A stretch of 64,000 nt of DNA from Syntrophaceae bacterium UBA6109 (GTDB taxonomy: Bacteria; Desulfobacterota; Syntrophia; Syntrophales; UBA6109). The notes under the pieces are model-generated. The model saw only the letters and a program-made list of their open reading frames with translations. It searched no databases and was not told the origin of the DNA. A program made the translations under genes and the position numbers. Below, one piece after another: positions 35,504 to 44,478 of the stretch (position 1 is its first letter; the number at the start of each line of letters is the position of its first letter). The stretch is from positions 109,659 through 173,658 of the forward strand of contig DIWJ01000052.1 in NCBI GenBank assembly GCA_002428445.1, read 5' to 3'.

Positions 35504-36229
35504 ATGGCTGATCTTTCGAATCGATACTTGCGCCAGATCGGTGTGGTCGGGCAGGAGGGACAGGAACGCCTGGGGAAGGCCCGCGTTCTTATTGCCGGAG
35601 CCGGAGGTCTGGGTTCCGTCACCGCGACCTACCTTGCCCTGGCGGGCGTCGGCATGCTCCGCGTCGTCGACCGCGACCGCGTGGAGACGACCAATCTCAA
35701 CCGCCAGTTCCTTCACTGCGAAGGAGACCTGGGCCGCCAGAAGGCGGATTCCGCCGGGGAAAGACTTCGGTGCTGGAACTCCGGCATACGGATCGAGGCC
35801 GTCGCCGCAACAATCGATGAGGACAGTATCGGAGGCCTTGCGGACAGCATCGACCTCATCATCGACGCGGCGGACAACTTTGTCCTCCGCCGCCTCCTTA
35901 ATCTGGCCGCCGTCAAAAGGAATATCCCCTTTGTCCACGGCGCCGTGAAGGGGCTCTTCGGCCAGGTCATGACGGTGCTTCCGGGGAAGAGTGCCTGCTA
36001 CCAGTGTCTTTTCCCCTCGCAGATGGAGTGCGAACCGCCTGCCGTTCTCGGCGCCACCTGCGGGATCGTCGGCGCAATCCAGGCCGGCGAAGCCATAAAA
36101 TACTTCACCGGACGGGGGAATTTGCTCAGCGGCCGGCTGCTGATCTGGGATGGGGAAAATGTCGAAATGGAAACGATCAAAGTCGAGCGGACCCCCTCCT
36201 GTCCCGCCTGCGGGAACCTGCCCCGTTGA
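35504..36229 (+). CDS. ThiF/MoeB/HesA-family adenylyltransferase
   Basis: 241 residues of the E1-like family. It has the nucleotide-binding GAGGLGS near 35, VVDRDRVETTNLNRQFL near 60 (Asp/Arg that position ATP), IIDAADNF, and zinc-site CXXC pairs CYQC near 165 and CPAC near 235. Such enzymes adenylate the Gly-Gly end of MoaD/ThiS-type sulfur carriers. A MoaD-like protein is encoded at 16.8 kb. Whether it acts in tungsto/molybdopterin or thiamine synthesis is open. GAGAGG precedes the ATG at 35504, which fixes the start. It is divergent from the activator gene. Confidence 0.88.
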   Translation: MADLSNRYLRQIGVVGQEGQERLGKARVLIAGAGGLGSVTATYLALAGVGMLRVVDRDRVETTNLNRQFLHCEGDLGRQKADSAGERLRCWNSGIRIEAVAATIDEDSIGGLADSIDLIIDAADNFVLRRLLNLAAVKRNIPFVHGAVKGLFGQVMTVLPGKSACYQCLFPSQMECEPPAVLGATCGIVGAIQAGEAIKYFTGRGNLLSGRLLIWDGENVEMETIKVERTPSCPACGNLPR

Positions 36230-36267
36230 AGTCCGCTGCGAAATGTGGAAAGGGGCGGATCCCCCTT

Positions 36268-36711
36268 TTATAGTTCCAGGACCTCTTCGGCGATCCGGCA
36301 GGCCTCGACGACCGCCCGGGGACAGATCGTCGCCAGAAGCCCCTTCTCCCTGGCCATCGCCCTCCCCTCGGGCGTCCCCATGTCACATCCCAGGATGTCG
36401 CGGCAGTTGATCGTTCCAATGCTGTTCCGGAAACGCCCTATGACATCTCTGGATACAACGTAACAGTGTTCCTTCGTCTCTTTGTCCCCCTCCCGGACCT
36501 GTCCGAATTTCATTCCCACCAGCAGAAGCGCCCCGCATAAAGCCCCGCAGGGACCTCCGGAGCGTCCCACGCCTCCCCCCATGGCCCCTGCAACCCGGAG
36601 CGCAGTCTCCCGGTCCATCCCGAAGAGATCCGCATAATTTACATAGACCGCCTGGGCGCAATTGAATCCGCCGCGGAACATCGCCTCCGCCCTTCCCGAA
36701 CGCTCGCTCAT
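36268..36711 (-). CDS. C_GCAxxG_C_C family redox protein
   Basis: 147 residues matching the family pattern of spaced Cys: FNCAQAV near 17, GGPCGALCGALL near 54-58, NCRDILGCDM near 102-108 and ICPRAV near 130. Members are often tied to redox or electron-transfer genes in anaerobes, but the activity is unknown. There is no signal peptide. It converges with the ThiF-like gene. Confidence 0.88.
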   Translation of the reverse strand: MSERSGRAEAMFRGGFNCAQAVYVNYADLFGMDRETALRVAGAMGGGVGRSGGPCGALCGALLLVGMKFGQVREGDKETKEHCYVVSRDVIGRFRNSIGTINCRDILGCDMGTPEGRAMAREKGLLATICPRAVVEACRIAEEVLEL

Positions 36712-36787
36712 GAAATACCTCCTCGATCTGCCCGAATATATACCGGACGAAGTGCCGCGCCGTCAATCGCGCCGCGAGATGATCGAT

Positions 36788-36816
36788 TTGACATTTTCTT
36801 TTCCCTCTCCTATAGT
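36788..36816 (+). promoter_or_regulatory. strong sigma-70 promoter abutting the polyprenyl synthase start codon
   Basis: Perfect TTGACA (36788-36793), a 17 base spacer and TATAGT (36811-36816). The ATG begins 7 bases after the -10 box, where transcription should start, so the message is probably leaderless. No Shine-Dalgarno precedes the ATG. Confidence 0.7.
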
Positions 36817-36822
36817 CGCGCC

Positions 36823-37797
36823 ATGCAGATTCAAGACGTATTTACCCGCTATGGCGAAGACCTCCGCCAGGCGGAAGAACACATGGACCGGTACCTTCGC
36901 TCCGAGGTGAACCTCATCCCCGAGGTCATCCGGCACCTGATCGGAAGCGGAGGAAAACGTTTCCGCCCGCTGCTGCTGCTCTTGTCGGCCGATCTCTGCG
37001 GCTACCGCGGCGATCGGCGCCATCCGCTGTCCGCAGTGATCGAGTTCATCCACACGGCGACGCTCCTGCACGATGACGTGATCGACAACGCGAAGACCCG
37101 CCGCGGCAAGACCTCGGCGAACCGGATCTGGGGAAACGCCGCATCCGTGCTGGTGGGAGACTTCCTCTATTCCAAGTCCTTCAAGCTCATGACCGACTAC
37201 GGAAATCTCGACATCATCAAGCTGATTTCCGCGACGACGAATGTCATGTCCGAGGGAGAGGTCTTCCAGCTCGTCAAGTGCGGCGACGTCAACATCACCG
37301 AGCCGGAGTATCTGACGATCGTGGAGAAGAAGACGGCGGTGCTGATCGCTGCTGCCTGTGCCGTGGGAGGGATGCTTGGGGACGCTGAGGATTCGCGCGT
37401 GGAGGCACTGTCCCGCTACGGGAGAGGCGTCGGCATGGCGTTCCAGATCACGGACGACACACTCGATTACACCGCCGAAGAGGCGGCGTTCGGCAAGGCG
37501 ATCGGGAAGGACCTCGAAGAGGGGAAACTCACGCTGCCCCTGATTTTCGCACTGGCAAACTGCTCGCCGGAAGAGAAGGAAGCGGCGCAGAAGGCCATCG
37601 CCCGCCGCTCCCTCGACGAAGCGGCGATCCGGGGGATCTTCACGATCATCCGCAGCCACGACGGCATCGGCTACGCCCTCAATCGGGCGAAGCGCTACGT
37701 GGACGATGCAAAGGATTCTCTCGCATCCTTTCCGGACGGCGAGGCCAAAGAGGCCCTGCTGGCGGTGGCGGATTTCGTCATCGAAAGGAAGACCTGA
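36823..37797 (+). CDS. ispB: trans-polyprenyl diphosphate synthase (IspB type)
   Basis: 324 residues. GGKRFRPLL is near 45, the first Asp-rich motif LLHDDVIDNAKTRRGK near 85, and the second, FQITDDTLDYTAEE, near 210; both are intact. It condenses isopentenyl units to a long-chain prenyl diphosphate for quinones. Chain length cannot be judged safely. The ATG at 36823 lies at the predicted start of transcription. It converges with the NAD(P)HX repair gene, 10 bases apart. Confidence 0.9.
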   Translation: MQIQDVFTRYGEDLRQAEEHMDRYLRSEVNLIPEVIRHLIGSGGKRFRPLLLLLSADLCGYRGDRRHPLSAVIEFIHTATLLHDDVIDNAKTRRGKTSANRIWGNAASVLVGDFLYSKSFKLMTDYGNLDIIKLISATTNVMSEGEVFQLVKCGDVNITEPEYLTIVEKKTAVLIAAACAVGGMLGDAEDSRVEALSRYGRGVGMAFQITDDTLDYTAEEAAFGKAIGKDLEEGKLTLPLIFALANCSPEEKEAAQKAIARRSLDEAAIRGIFTIIRSHDGIGYALNRAKRYVDDAKDSLASFPDGEAKEALLAVADFVIERKT

Positions 37798-37807
37798 TCA
37801 ACGGCCG

Positions 37808-39388
37808 TCAGGCGTCGATCGGCGGGGGTCCGTAACAGCGTTTCTCCTGTTCTTCATCCAGCCCGGTTCGGTCCGCCTTCATTGCCTCCGGCAGGGAGTC
37901 CAGAATATTCTGAGCCGTGATCCCGTCTTCGCCGATCTTCTCGGCCGCGAGATCCCCCGCGAGGCCGTGAAGGAAGACCCCCTTCCGGGCGGCATCGAGC
38001 GGCGGCAGGCCAAACCCGGCCATCGCTGCGATCGTTCCGGCCAGTACGTCGCCCGATCCGGCCGTGGCCATCCCGGCATTGCCGCTCAGGTTCACGTAAA
38101 CCCGGCCGTCGGAATCGCCGATCAGCGAATGAGCGCCCTTGAGGACAACGACGGCGCCGAACTCCGCGGTCGTCCTGCGGACGGCATCGATCCGGTTCCG
38201 TTCGATCTCCTTTGCCGTTCCCTTGATCAGCCGCGCCATCTCGCCGGGATGGGGCGTAAGGATCGTCGGCGCCTTGCGTCCCTTCAGGATGCGGGGTTTT
38301 TCCGCCGCCGCCGTCAGCCCGTCGCCGTCGAGGATGAGGGGACGGTCGACCTTGTGAACCAGCTCCCGGATAAGCGCCTGCGTCTCCGGGTCGAGCGACA
38401 AGCCCGGCCCCACGACGACAACATCCATCTTCGCCGCCAGTTCCAGGAGGGCCGGGAGGTTTGCCGCGGACAGGCTGCCGGAAGCCGTCTCCTGCTGCGG
38501 GACAAACACGATCTCCGCTCCGCGCGCCGCGATGACGGGCATCGCCGCCGCCGGCGTCGCAAGCCGCGAATACCCTCCGCCGGCCTTCAGGAAAGACAGT
38601 GCGGCAAAGGCGGGAGCGCCATAGTAACCGGCCGCGCCGGCCACGAAAAGCGCTTCTCCCATGCTGCCCTTGTGGGCGTTCGGATCGCGATCCGGGAGCT
38701 CGATCGGCCCGTTGATCTCGATTTGCAGGGCATCCTGCTCCTGCAACGACAGGGGAAAAGAAATCGGGCAGACGAAAAGTTCGCCGCAGCGCTCATAGCC
38801 GGGATACAGGACGTTCCCGATTTTCGGCAGGCCGAACGCCGCGGTCCAGTCGGCCCAGACGGCCTCGCCAAGGATTTCGCCCGAGTTCCCGCCGACGCCG
38901 GAAGGGATATCCAGGCTGAGCACGGCCTGGGCATATTCGTTGACAAGATCGATGGCCTCGCGGTGCGTCCCGCCGACCTCGCGGTCGAGTCCGGTGCCGA
39001 AGATCGCATCCACCACGGCATCGGCATGGCGAACGTCGCTGCGGATCTCCGCCGCCGTTTCGATGCCCTTGATTTCCACGGGGTACCGGGAGAGAATCTC
39101 GTAATTCGTCTTCGCCGCGCCGCGGAATTTTTTCGGCTCCCCGATGAGGTAGACCTTCACCATCCCGCCGGCCGCATGGATGTGGCGCGCCGCGACCAGG
39201 CCGTCGCCGCCGTTGTTCCCGACGCCGCAGATGACGATGAAACTGCTCCCCGCGAGGCCGATGTTCCGCGACAGGAGCGCCGCGGATGCCTGGCCGGCGT
39301 TTTCCATCAGGATCTCCTCCGCCACGCCCAGTTTTTCAATGGCATGGCGGTCCATCGCCCGCATCTGCTCAACGGAAGCGATCTTCAT
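37808..39388 (-). CDS. nnr: bifunctional NAD(P)HX epimerase / ADP-dependent dehydratase
   Basis: 526 residues. The N-terminal YjeF epimerase domain (about 1-215) has MENAGQA and GVGNNGGDGLVAARH. The C-terminal ribokinase-like dehydratase domain (about 230-526) has LTPHPGEMARLI and NAGMATAGSGDVLAG. It repairs hydrated NAD(P)H. GGAGGTG precedes the ATG at 39388; the upstream extension of the frame is not homologous. Confidence 0.93.
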   Translation of the reverse strand: MKIASVEQMRAMDRHAIEKLGVAEEILMENAGQASAALLSRNIGLAGSSFIVICGVGNNGGDGLVAARHIHAAGGMVKVYLIGEPKKFRGAAKTNYEILSRYPVEIKGIETAAEIRSDVRHADAVVDAIFGTGLDREVGGTHREAIDLVNEYAQAVLSLDIPSGVGGNSGEILGEAVWADWTAAFGLPKIGNVLYPGYERCGELFVCPISFPLSLQEQDALQIEINGPIELPDRDPNAHKGSMGEALFVAGAAGYYGAPAFAALSFLKAGGGYSRLATPAAAMPVIAARGAEIVFVPQQETASGSLSAANLPALLELAAKMDVVVVGPGLSLDPETQALIRELVHKVDRPLILDGDGLTAAAEKPRILKGRKAPTILTPHPGEMARLIKGTAKEIERNRIDAVRRTTAEFGAVVVLKGAHSLIGDSDGRVYVNLSGNAGMATAGSGDVLAGTIAAMAGFGLPPLDAARKGVFLHGLAGDLAAEKIGEDGITAQNILDSLPEAMKADRTGLDEEQEKRCYGPPPIDA

Positions 39389-39619
39389 GCTGTTTTCACC
39401 TCCATCATCCGCTTTCCTTTTAGCATCCTCCCGATGAAAAGTCGATTCCGCTGCCCGCAGGGCGATCACGCCCGTCTTCAGCCCCCGGAACGGATGGAAA
39501 CACACCGGCCTCGGGAAGAGCAGTGGACCCGTCGCAGGAACAGCGGTCCATCCGGACGATGCCGGACCGGCCGGTTTTTCCGGGGACGATACGCCACGAG
39601 ATATTCCCCGCGGGGTCTT

Positions 39620-40567
39620 TCAGCGGACCTTCCACCGCGAGAAGAGCCGCCGCGTCAGGTGCGATACCCTGCTGGAAATCGGCAGCGCCCGGTGGATTTC
39701 CTTCAGGGCCTCCCGGGCCGCAATTTCGCCTTCGCGGATCAGGTCGCCCGCCCGGCCGAAATCCATCCAGTGAAGATCGCCCACCCGGGGCCGTATGACG
39801 ACATCGGCTTCCCGCAGTTCAGCCGCCTCCAACTTGTCCGCCGTGATTTCCCCGGCCCGGTAGAAGATTTCCTGCGCCGTGTCCAGGCCCCCCGCAGTAC
39901 CGATGCTGCGGTCGACGACAACGGCGATCACCATGTCGGCGCCCGCCTCTCTCGCCGCCTGGACCGGCACAAGGCTCGTCACACCTCCGTCGGTCAACAG
40001 CCAGTCGCCATGGCGCACCGGCTCCATCGCGCCGGGCACGGCGCAGCTGGCCATGACGGCCTTCCGCATCGGTCCCTCCCGAAAAATAACTCTCTGGCCG
40101 GAAAGAAGGTCCGTCGCAACGACCACAAAGGGAATGTGCGTCTGTTCGATGCGGATATCGGCAATGAAATAATCGACGAGAGACTGGAGGTCCGCAGCCG
40201 GCAGGATGGCCGGGTGAAAGAACGCCCGCATCTGATAATAGCGGCTCTTGACGAAATGGGTGATCTTTTCGAAGCGGTTTTTCTTGACAGGATTGACGGC
40301 CATGCCGAGGGCTTTCAGCGTCGAGCCGTTGAAAGCCGGGCTGCTGACGTAGGTCTCAATGCGCCGTTGGATTTCGCGGGAGTTGAGACCGCTCGCGTAA
40401 GCGCCTCCAATGATGGCGCCGGCACTCGTCCCTGCGATGAGGTCAATCCGGATGTCCTCCTGTTCGAGAACCTTGAGCACCCCGACGTGCGAAAAGCCGC
40501 GCACGCCGCCGCCGCCCAGCGCCAATCCCACGCGTTTGCCTTTCCAGAGATCCGCAATACCGCCCAT
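39620..40567 (-). CDS. patatin-like phospholipase (RssA/NTE-type)
   Basis: 315 residues. Oxyanion-hole GGGGVRGFSHVG is near 18, nucleophile elbow GTSAGA near 44, and catalytic Asp in LLTDGGV near 180. A Ser-Asp dyad acyl hydrolase on membrane lipids is expected. There is no signal peptide. GAGAGGAAGA precedes the ATG at 40567. Confidence 0.9.
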   Translation of the reverse strand: MGGIADLWKGKRVGLALGGGGVRGFSHVGVLKVLEQEDIRIDLIAGTSAGAIIGGAYASGLNSREIQRRIETYVSSPAFNGSTLKALGMAVNPVKKNRFEKITHFVKSRYYQMRAFFHPAILPAADLQSLVDYFIADIRIEQTHIPFVVVATDLLSGQRVIFREGPMRKAVMASCAVPGAMEPVRHGDWLLTDGGVTSLVPVQAAREAGADMVIAVVVDRSIGTAGGLDTAQEIFYRAGEITADKLEAAELREADVVIRPRVGDLHWMDFGRAGDLIREGEIAAREALKEIHRALPISSRVSHLTRRLFSRWKVR

Positions 40568-40781
40568 TCTTCCTCTCTTTCCGGGGAGTCGGCGGATGAA
40601 GGTCCGCACGTTCCCTTTTTCATCCGCGCCTGCAACCCATCTTCGCAAGGCGCCAGGAAATGCCGCCTTGCCGGCAACGACGAGTGCGACACGCCAGCGG
40701 GATACGACGAACCCCTCTTAGCGAATATAAAGGAGGGGCACGGCCTGTCAACACCGCCCTGACGAAAACGCCGGGAACCGG

Positions 40782-41765
40782 TCAGTTCCGACACAGCCGG
40801 CTGCGCTTGTTGGCGTACATGACATGATCGGCGGCGGTGAGAAGGGAATCGACCGTGGCGGCACGCTGCGGATCATAGGGCGCCGTCCCGCTGCTGATGG
40901 AAATCGCATAGGTTCTGCCGGGACGGCGGTTGTGGGTGTCGATCTGGCGCTTCAGGCGTTCCTGGATCGTCTCCGGCGAAAGAACTGCGGCGTTGATGAC
41001 CAGGACGGCGAATTCGTCCCCCCCGACGCGGGCGATGACGTCCGAACCGCGGAAGGTCTCCCGCAGGATCTCCCCCGCCTCCTTGATCGCGCGATCCCCC
41101 GCCTCATGGCCGTGGCGGTCATTGATATCCTTGAGGCGGTCCATGTCAGCGAAAAAGAGCAGCATCGGGTGGTTCGTCCTTCCTGCGACACGGAACTGCT
41201 GTTCCGTAAGGATCACGAAGCCGCGACGATTATAAAGACCCGTCAGCGGGTCGGTGATGGCCATGTACAGAAGTTCCGCCTCCAGGATCTTCCGTTCGGT
41301 CACGTCCCGGCTGACACCCCGGTAGCCTGCCGGACTCGCCTGTCCGTCGAAGATCGGCGCGCCGCTCATTTCGATCACAACGGTCCGTCCGTCTTTCCGC
41401 GGGATCTTGTATTCGACGCGGCGGACGGGTTCCCGGCGCAGGGCGGCATCCTGCAGGATCTTCCGGATACGCTCCGCGTCGGTCGGCTCCAGAAAGGAAA
41501 AGAGGGGCTTCCCGATAATCTCGCCGAGCGGAAAACCGATCAGATCGGCCGCAGGGGGATTGCTGTACGTAAGATTCCCGTCGGCGTCCGTTTCCCAGAC
41601 CCAGTCGTTCGTGTTTTCCGTGAGGCTGCGGAATTTCAACTCCGCCTGGCGGAGAGCGCCTTCCATCCTGTCGCGTTCTTTTTCCGCCCCCTCCAGTTGG
41701 GCCACACGCTGTCGCAGATGTTCATTCTCTTGCAGCAGTCGCTCGATCCGCGAGAATTCTTCCAT
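40782..41765 (-). CDS. diguanylate cyclase with PAS sensor (PAS-GGDEF)
   Basis: 327 residues. An N-terminal coiled coil (about 5-40) is followed by a PAS domain (about 45-160, NTNDWVWETDADGNLTYSN) and a GGDEF domain with intact ARVGGDEF near 240. An RxxD inhibitory site (RGSD) lies five residues before GGDEF. It should make cyclic di-GMP and be product-inhibited. No membrane segment is present, so it is cytosolic. GGAGGG precedes ATG 41765. Confidence 0.92.
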   Translation of the reverse strand: MEEFSRIERLLQENEHLRQRVAQLEGAEKERDRMEGALRQAELKFRSLTENTNDWVWETDADGNLTYSNPPAADLIGFPLGEIIGKPLFSFLEPTDAERIRKILQDAALRREPVRRVEYKIPRKDGRTVVIEMSGAPIFDGQASPAGYRGVSRDVTERKILEAELLYMAITDPLTGLYNRRGFVILTEQQFRVAGRTNHPMLLFFADMDRLKDINDRHGHEAGDRAIKEAGEILRETFRGSDVIARVGGDEFAVLVINAAVLSPETIQERLKRQIDTHNRRPGRTYAISISSGTAPYDPQRAATVDSLLTAADHVMYANKRSRLCRN

Positions 41766-41962
41766 CGTTCCCTCCATCGGGTGGTCAGGCCGGACTTGCG
41801 GCGCCCGCGGCGGGCTCCGGAGCTTTCTTCTCCTTCAAGAAAGATTCCGCTTCATATCCCAAGCAGCCGGAGAAAGCAATCGCCCCGCCGACAGGTCTTT
41901 GATAGTTTTATGGAATCCTGGTAGAAGAAACCTCTGAAAAACGAAAACAGGAGGGGATGATA

Positions 41963-42289
41963 ATGCTCCGATATTCTGAAACCGTTCCCGTCGAGGTGAT
42001 GCCCGGGCTTGTCCGCCGGACGCTCGCCGAGGGGAAGGCCATGATGATCTGCGAATTTTCGCTGGAAAAAGACGTCGAAATCCCCATGCACAGTCATCCC
42101 CACGAGCAGGTGGGATATGTCGTATCGGGCTCGATCCGTATGACGATCGGGGAAAAGACATTCGCGATGGACCCGGGCGACAGCTACTTCGCCCCTGCCG
42201 GCATCCTCCACGGCGTCCTTGTCCTGAAGCGGGCCGTCGTCGTCGACATCTTCAGTCCGCCGCGGGCGGATTACCGTGTTTCGCGGTAG
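41963..42289 (+). CDS. small cupin-domain protein
   Basis: 108 residues forming a single cupin barrel: HSHPHEQVGYVVSG (motif 1 with His-His-Glu) and GDSYFAPAGILHGV (motif 2 with His). A metal site is likely. The function cannot be named. The ATG at 41963 is preferred over 41957 because GGAGGGG is then 6 bases upstream. Confidence 0.85.
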   Translation: MLRYSETVPVEVMPGLVRRTLAEGKAMMICEFSLEKDVEIPMHSHPHEQVGYVVSGSIRMTIGEKTFAMDPGDSYFAPAGILHGVLVLKRAVVVDIFSPPRADYRVSR

Positions 42290-42436
42290 CTTTCGCTGCT
42301 GCTGCAAAGTGCCGTCCTGACGTGCCCCGCGGACCCGCCGGGAGGGCTTCTTCCTTTTCCGCCGCCTCTTCGGCCCGGTCGCAGGCCGTACGTGGATTCG
42401 TTTTCCTGACAGAACCCTCCCCTTGCGAGGTATCCG

Positions 42437-43888
42437 TCAATCCTCGATGCCGGCGATTTCCTTCGCCAGGCGCTTCTTCTCCTCCAGATTTCCCTGGCGC
42501 GCGATCATGACCCGCTGCGCCTGGGGCGGGCCCGCGCCGTGCATGGATTCGGTCCGGTATCCGACCGCCGCCGTTCCCATGGTGATGTTTTCAATGAGGC
42601 GCAGGATCCGGCAGCGGTGTTCCGCCGGCACCGATGCCACGCCCTTGAGATACTTTTCGAGCACTTTCCCGATCTCCGGGTGGCGCAGGTCCTTTTCCGA
42701 GGCCATCGTCACCATCAGTCCGCCGGCGATGTCTTCGGCAAGGCGGGCGATCTCGTAGGGAAGACGCGTTACGTTCTGCTTGCAGACGTTGGCCAGGAGC
42801 AGGTCGATCAGGTAGGTCCCGGAAGGGGTCTTGCGGCCCTCGGCCGAGCAGGCAATGCCGCAGGCATAAAGCGTTTCATTCAAATGCGTCATCTCGATCA
42901 GTTTGTCCCGGATGTGCGAGGCCTTCGCGATGCCGTTGTAATCGGCCGCCAGCGCCGCCGCGCCGATGAGGACGTCGCCGACGCCGACCTTGCAGCCGCC
43001 GTAGCTCTGGCGGTGGTATCCGGCGAAGCGCTCCACCAGTGCGCCGGTGAATTCGTGCTCGCCGCACAGAAAGACATTCTCCCAGGGCACGAAGAGATCG
43101 TCGAATACCATGAGGGCCTCGTGGCCGCCGAAACGGGCGTTCCCCACGTCGATCTCGCCTCCCTCGAGGCGTCGGGTGTCGCAGGACTGGCGCCCATAAA
43201 CATAGAAGATCCCCTCGGCGTCGGCAGGCGCCGCGAAGCAAAGGGCGTAGTCGGCATCTTCAGCGGTCATCGTCATCGTCGGCAGGACGAGGATCCAGTG
43301 GGAATTCAGCGCCCCCGTCTGGTGGGCCTTCGCGCCGCGAACGACAATGCCCTCTTTCGTCCTCTTCGCCACGCGCGTGTAGAGGTCGGGATCGGCCTGT
43401 TTCCCGGGCGGCAGGCTGCGGTTCCCCTTGGGATCGGTCATGGCGCCGTCCACCGTCCAGTCCTCCTCCTGCATCTTCCCCAGAAACCGTTCGAAACGTT
43501 CGTGGTAGTCCGTGCCGAGCTTCCCGTCCATCTCGAAGGTCACGCTGTCGACGGCGTTGATCGCGTCCATGCCGACGCAGCGTTGGAAGCAGGAGCCCGT
43601 CTTCTGTCCCAGGAGACGCTGCATCTTCACCTTTTTGACCAGATCCTCGGCGCTGCGGTGCAGATGGCAGAAGCGGTTGATCCGCCGCCCCGTCAGGTGG
43701 GAGATCGCCGCCATCAGGTCCTCGTAACGGGGGTCCTGTGCCAGGGCGTAAGTCATCTTCACGGAATTCATCGAGGGCCGGATGATGGGATGGTCCACGG
43801 GATTTTCCACCCGTTCGCCCAGCAGGTAGACCTTCAGCCTCAGACTGCGAAGGCTCTCCTCATACTGCTCGGGGGTTTTCAGGGCCAT
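42437..43888 (-). CDS. 4-hydroxybutyryl-CoA dehydratase-like protein (4-hydroxyphenylacetate 3-hydroxylase family)
   Basis: 483 residues, close in length to Clostridium AbfD. The [4Fe-4S] ligands known for AbfD (Cys99, Cys103, His292, Cys299) have counterparts at Cys100, Cys104, His292 and Cys299, which separates it from plain flavin monooxygenases. AbfD dehydrates 4-hydroxybutyryl-CoA to crotonyl-CoA and isomerises vinylacetyl-CoA. No other gene of 4-hydroxybutyrate or crotonyl-CoA metabolism is adjacent, so the real substrate is open. Confidence 0.88.
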   Translation of the reverse strand: MALKTPEQYEESLRSLRLKVYLLGERVENPVDHPIIRPSMNSVKMTYALAQDPRYEDLMAAISHLTGRRINRFCHLHRSAEDLVKKVKMQRLLGQKTGSCFQRCVGMDAINAVDSVTFEMDGKLGTDYHERFERFLGKMQEEDWTVDGAMTDPKGNRSLPPGKQADPDLYTRVAKRTKEGIVVRGAKAHQTGALNSHWILVLPTMTMTAEDADYALCFAAPADAEGIFYVYGRQSCDTRRLEGGEIDVGNARFGGHEALMVFDDLFVPWENVFLCGEHEFTGALVERFAGYHRQSYGGCKVGVGDVLIGAAALAADYNGIAKASHIRDKLIEMTHLNETLYACGIACSAEGRKTPSGTYLIDLLLANVCKQNVTRLPYEIARLAEDIAGGLMVTMASEKDLRHPEIGKVLEKYLKGVASVPAEHRCRILRLIENITMGTAAVGYRTESMHGAGPPQAQRVMIARQGNLEEKKRLAKEIAGIED

Positions 43889-43981
43889 AGGTCCGTCCTT
43901 TCACAATGGGTTTTCGAATGGATAGCACTACCACCCGGCGGGCTGATGATGTTATGACATTCGCAGGAAAAGGAGTCAATC

Positions 43982-44350
43982 ATGGCCTGCCGTCTCCTGG
44001 CCGATCTCGTATTCGTCGTCCACTTCGCCTTCATCGTCTTCGTCGTCGCGGGAGGATGGATCGTTCTGCGGCGGCCGAGGCTGGCCTGGCTGCACCTCCC
44101 GGCCGTCATCTGGGGCGCGCTGATTGAGTTCTTCGGCTGGATCTGCCCGCTGACGCCGATGGAGGTCTTTCTCCTCCGGCAAAGCGGCGCGGCGGGCTAT
44201 TCGGGCGGCTTCATCGAGCGATATCTCTCCCCGGTGATCTACCCGGACGGGCTCACGCCGGCAATGCAGATTCTTCTGGGGACAGCCGTCGTCGTCATCA
44301 ACGGAGCGGTCTATGCGAGCCTCTGGAGGCGGCACCGTCTCAGTCCATGA
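43982..44350 (+). CDS. DUF2784 membrane protein
   Basis: 122 residues with three or four hydrophobic segments, starting MACRLLADLVFVVHFAFIVFVVAGG and containing WIVLRRPRLAWLHLPAVIWGALIEFFGWICPLTPME, the DUF2784 signature. An inner-membrane protein of unknown function. AAAGGAG precedes the ATG. Confidence 0.85.
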   Translation: MACRLLADLVFVVHFAFIVFVVAGGWIVLRRPRLAWLHLPAVIWGALIEFFGWICPLTPMEVFLLRQSGAAGYSGGFIERYLSPVIYPDGLTPAMQILLGTAVVVINGAVYASLWRRHRLSP

Positions 44351-44405
44351 GCGCGCCGCCGTTGACGTCAAGGATCTCGCCCGTGATGATCGCAGAGAGA
44401 AATTC
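44340..44405 (-). pseudogene. C-terminal remnant of a short-chain dehydrogenase
   Basis: On the minus strand the frame reads EFLSAIITGEILDVNGGAL then MD and stop. That is the conserved C-terminal end of FabG/SDR enzymes (ITGEVLDVNGG). Upstream of it the homology stops and no SDR body is present. The stop codon overlaps the end of the DUF2784 gene on the other strand. Confidence 0.7.
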
Positions 44406-44478
44406 AGGGGAGCCTCGAGAAGCCCGCGCAGGGGATCTGTCGCGCCGACGCGTGCGGTATGAGTTTCTCTGCGGCGCG

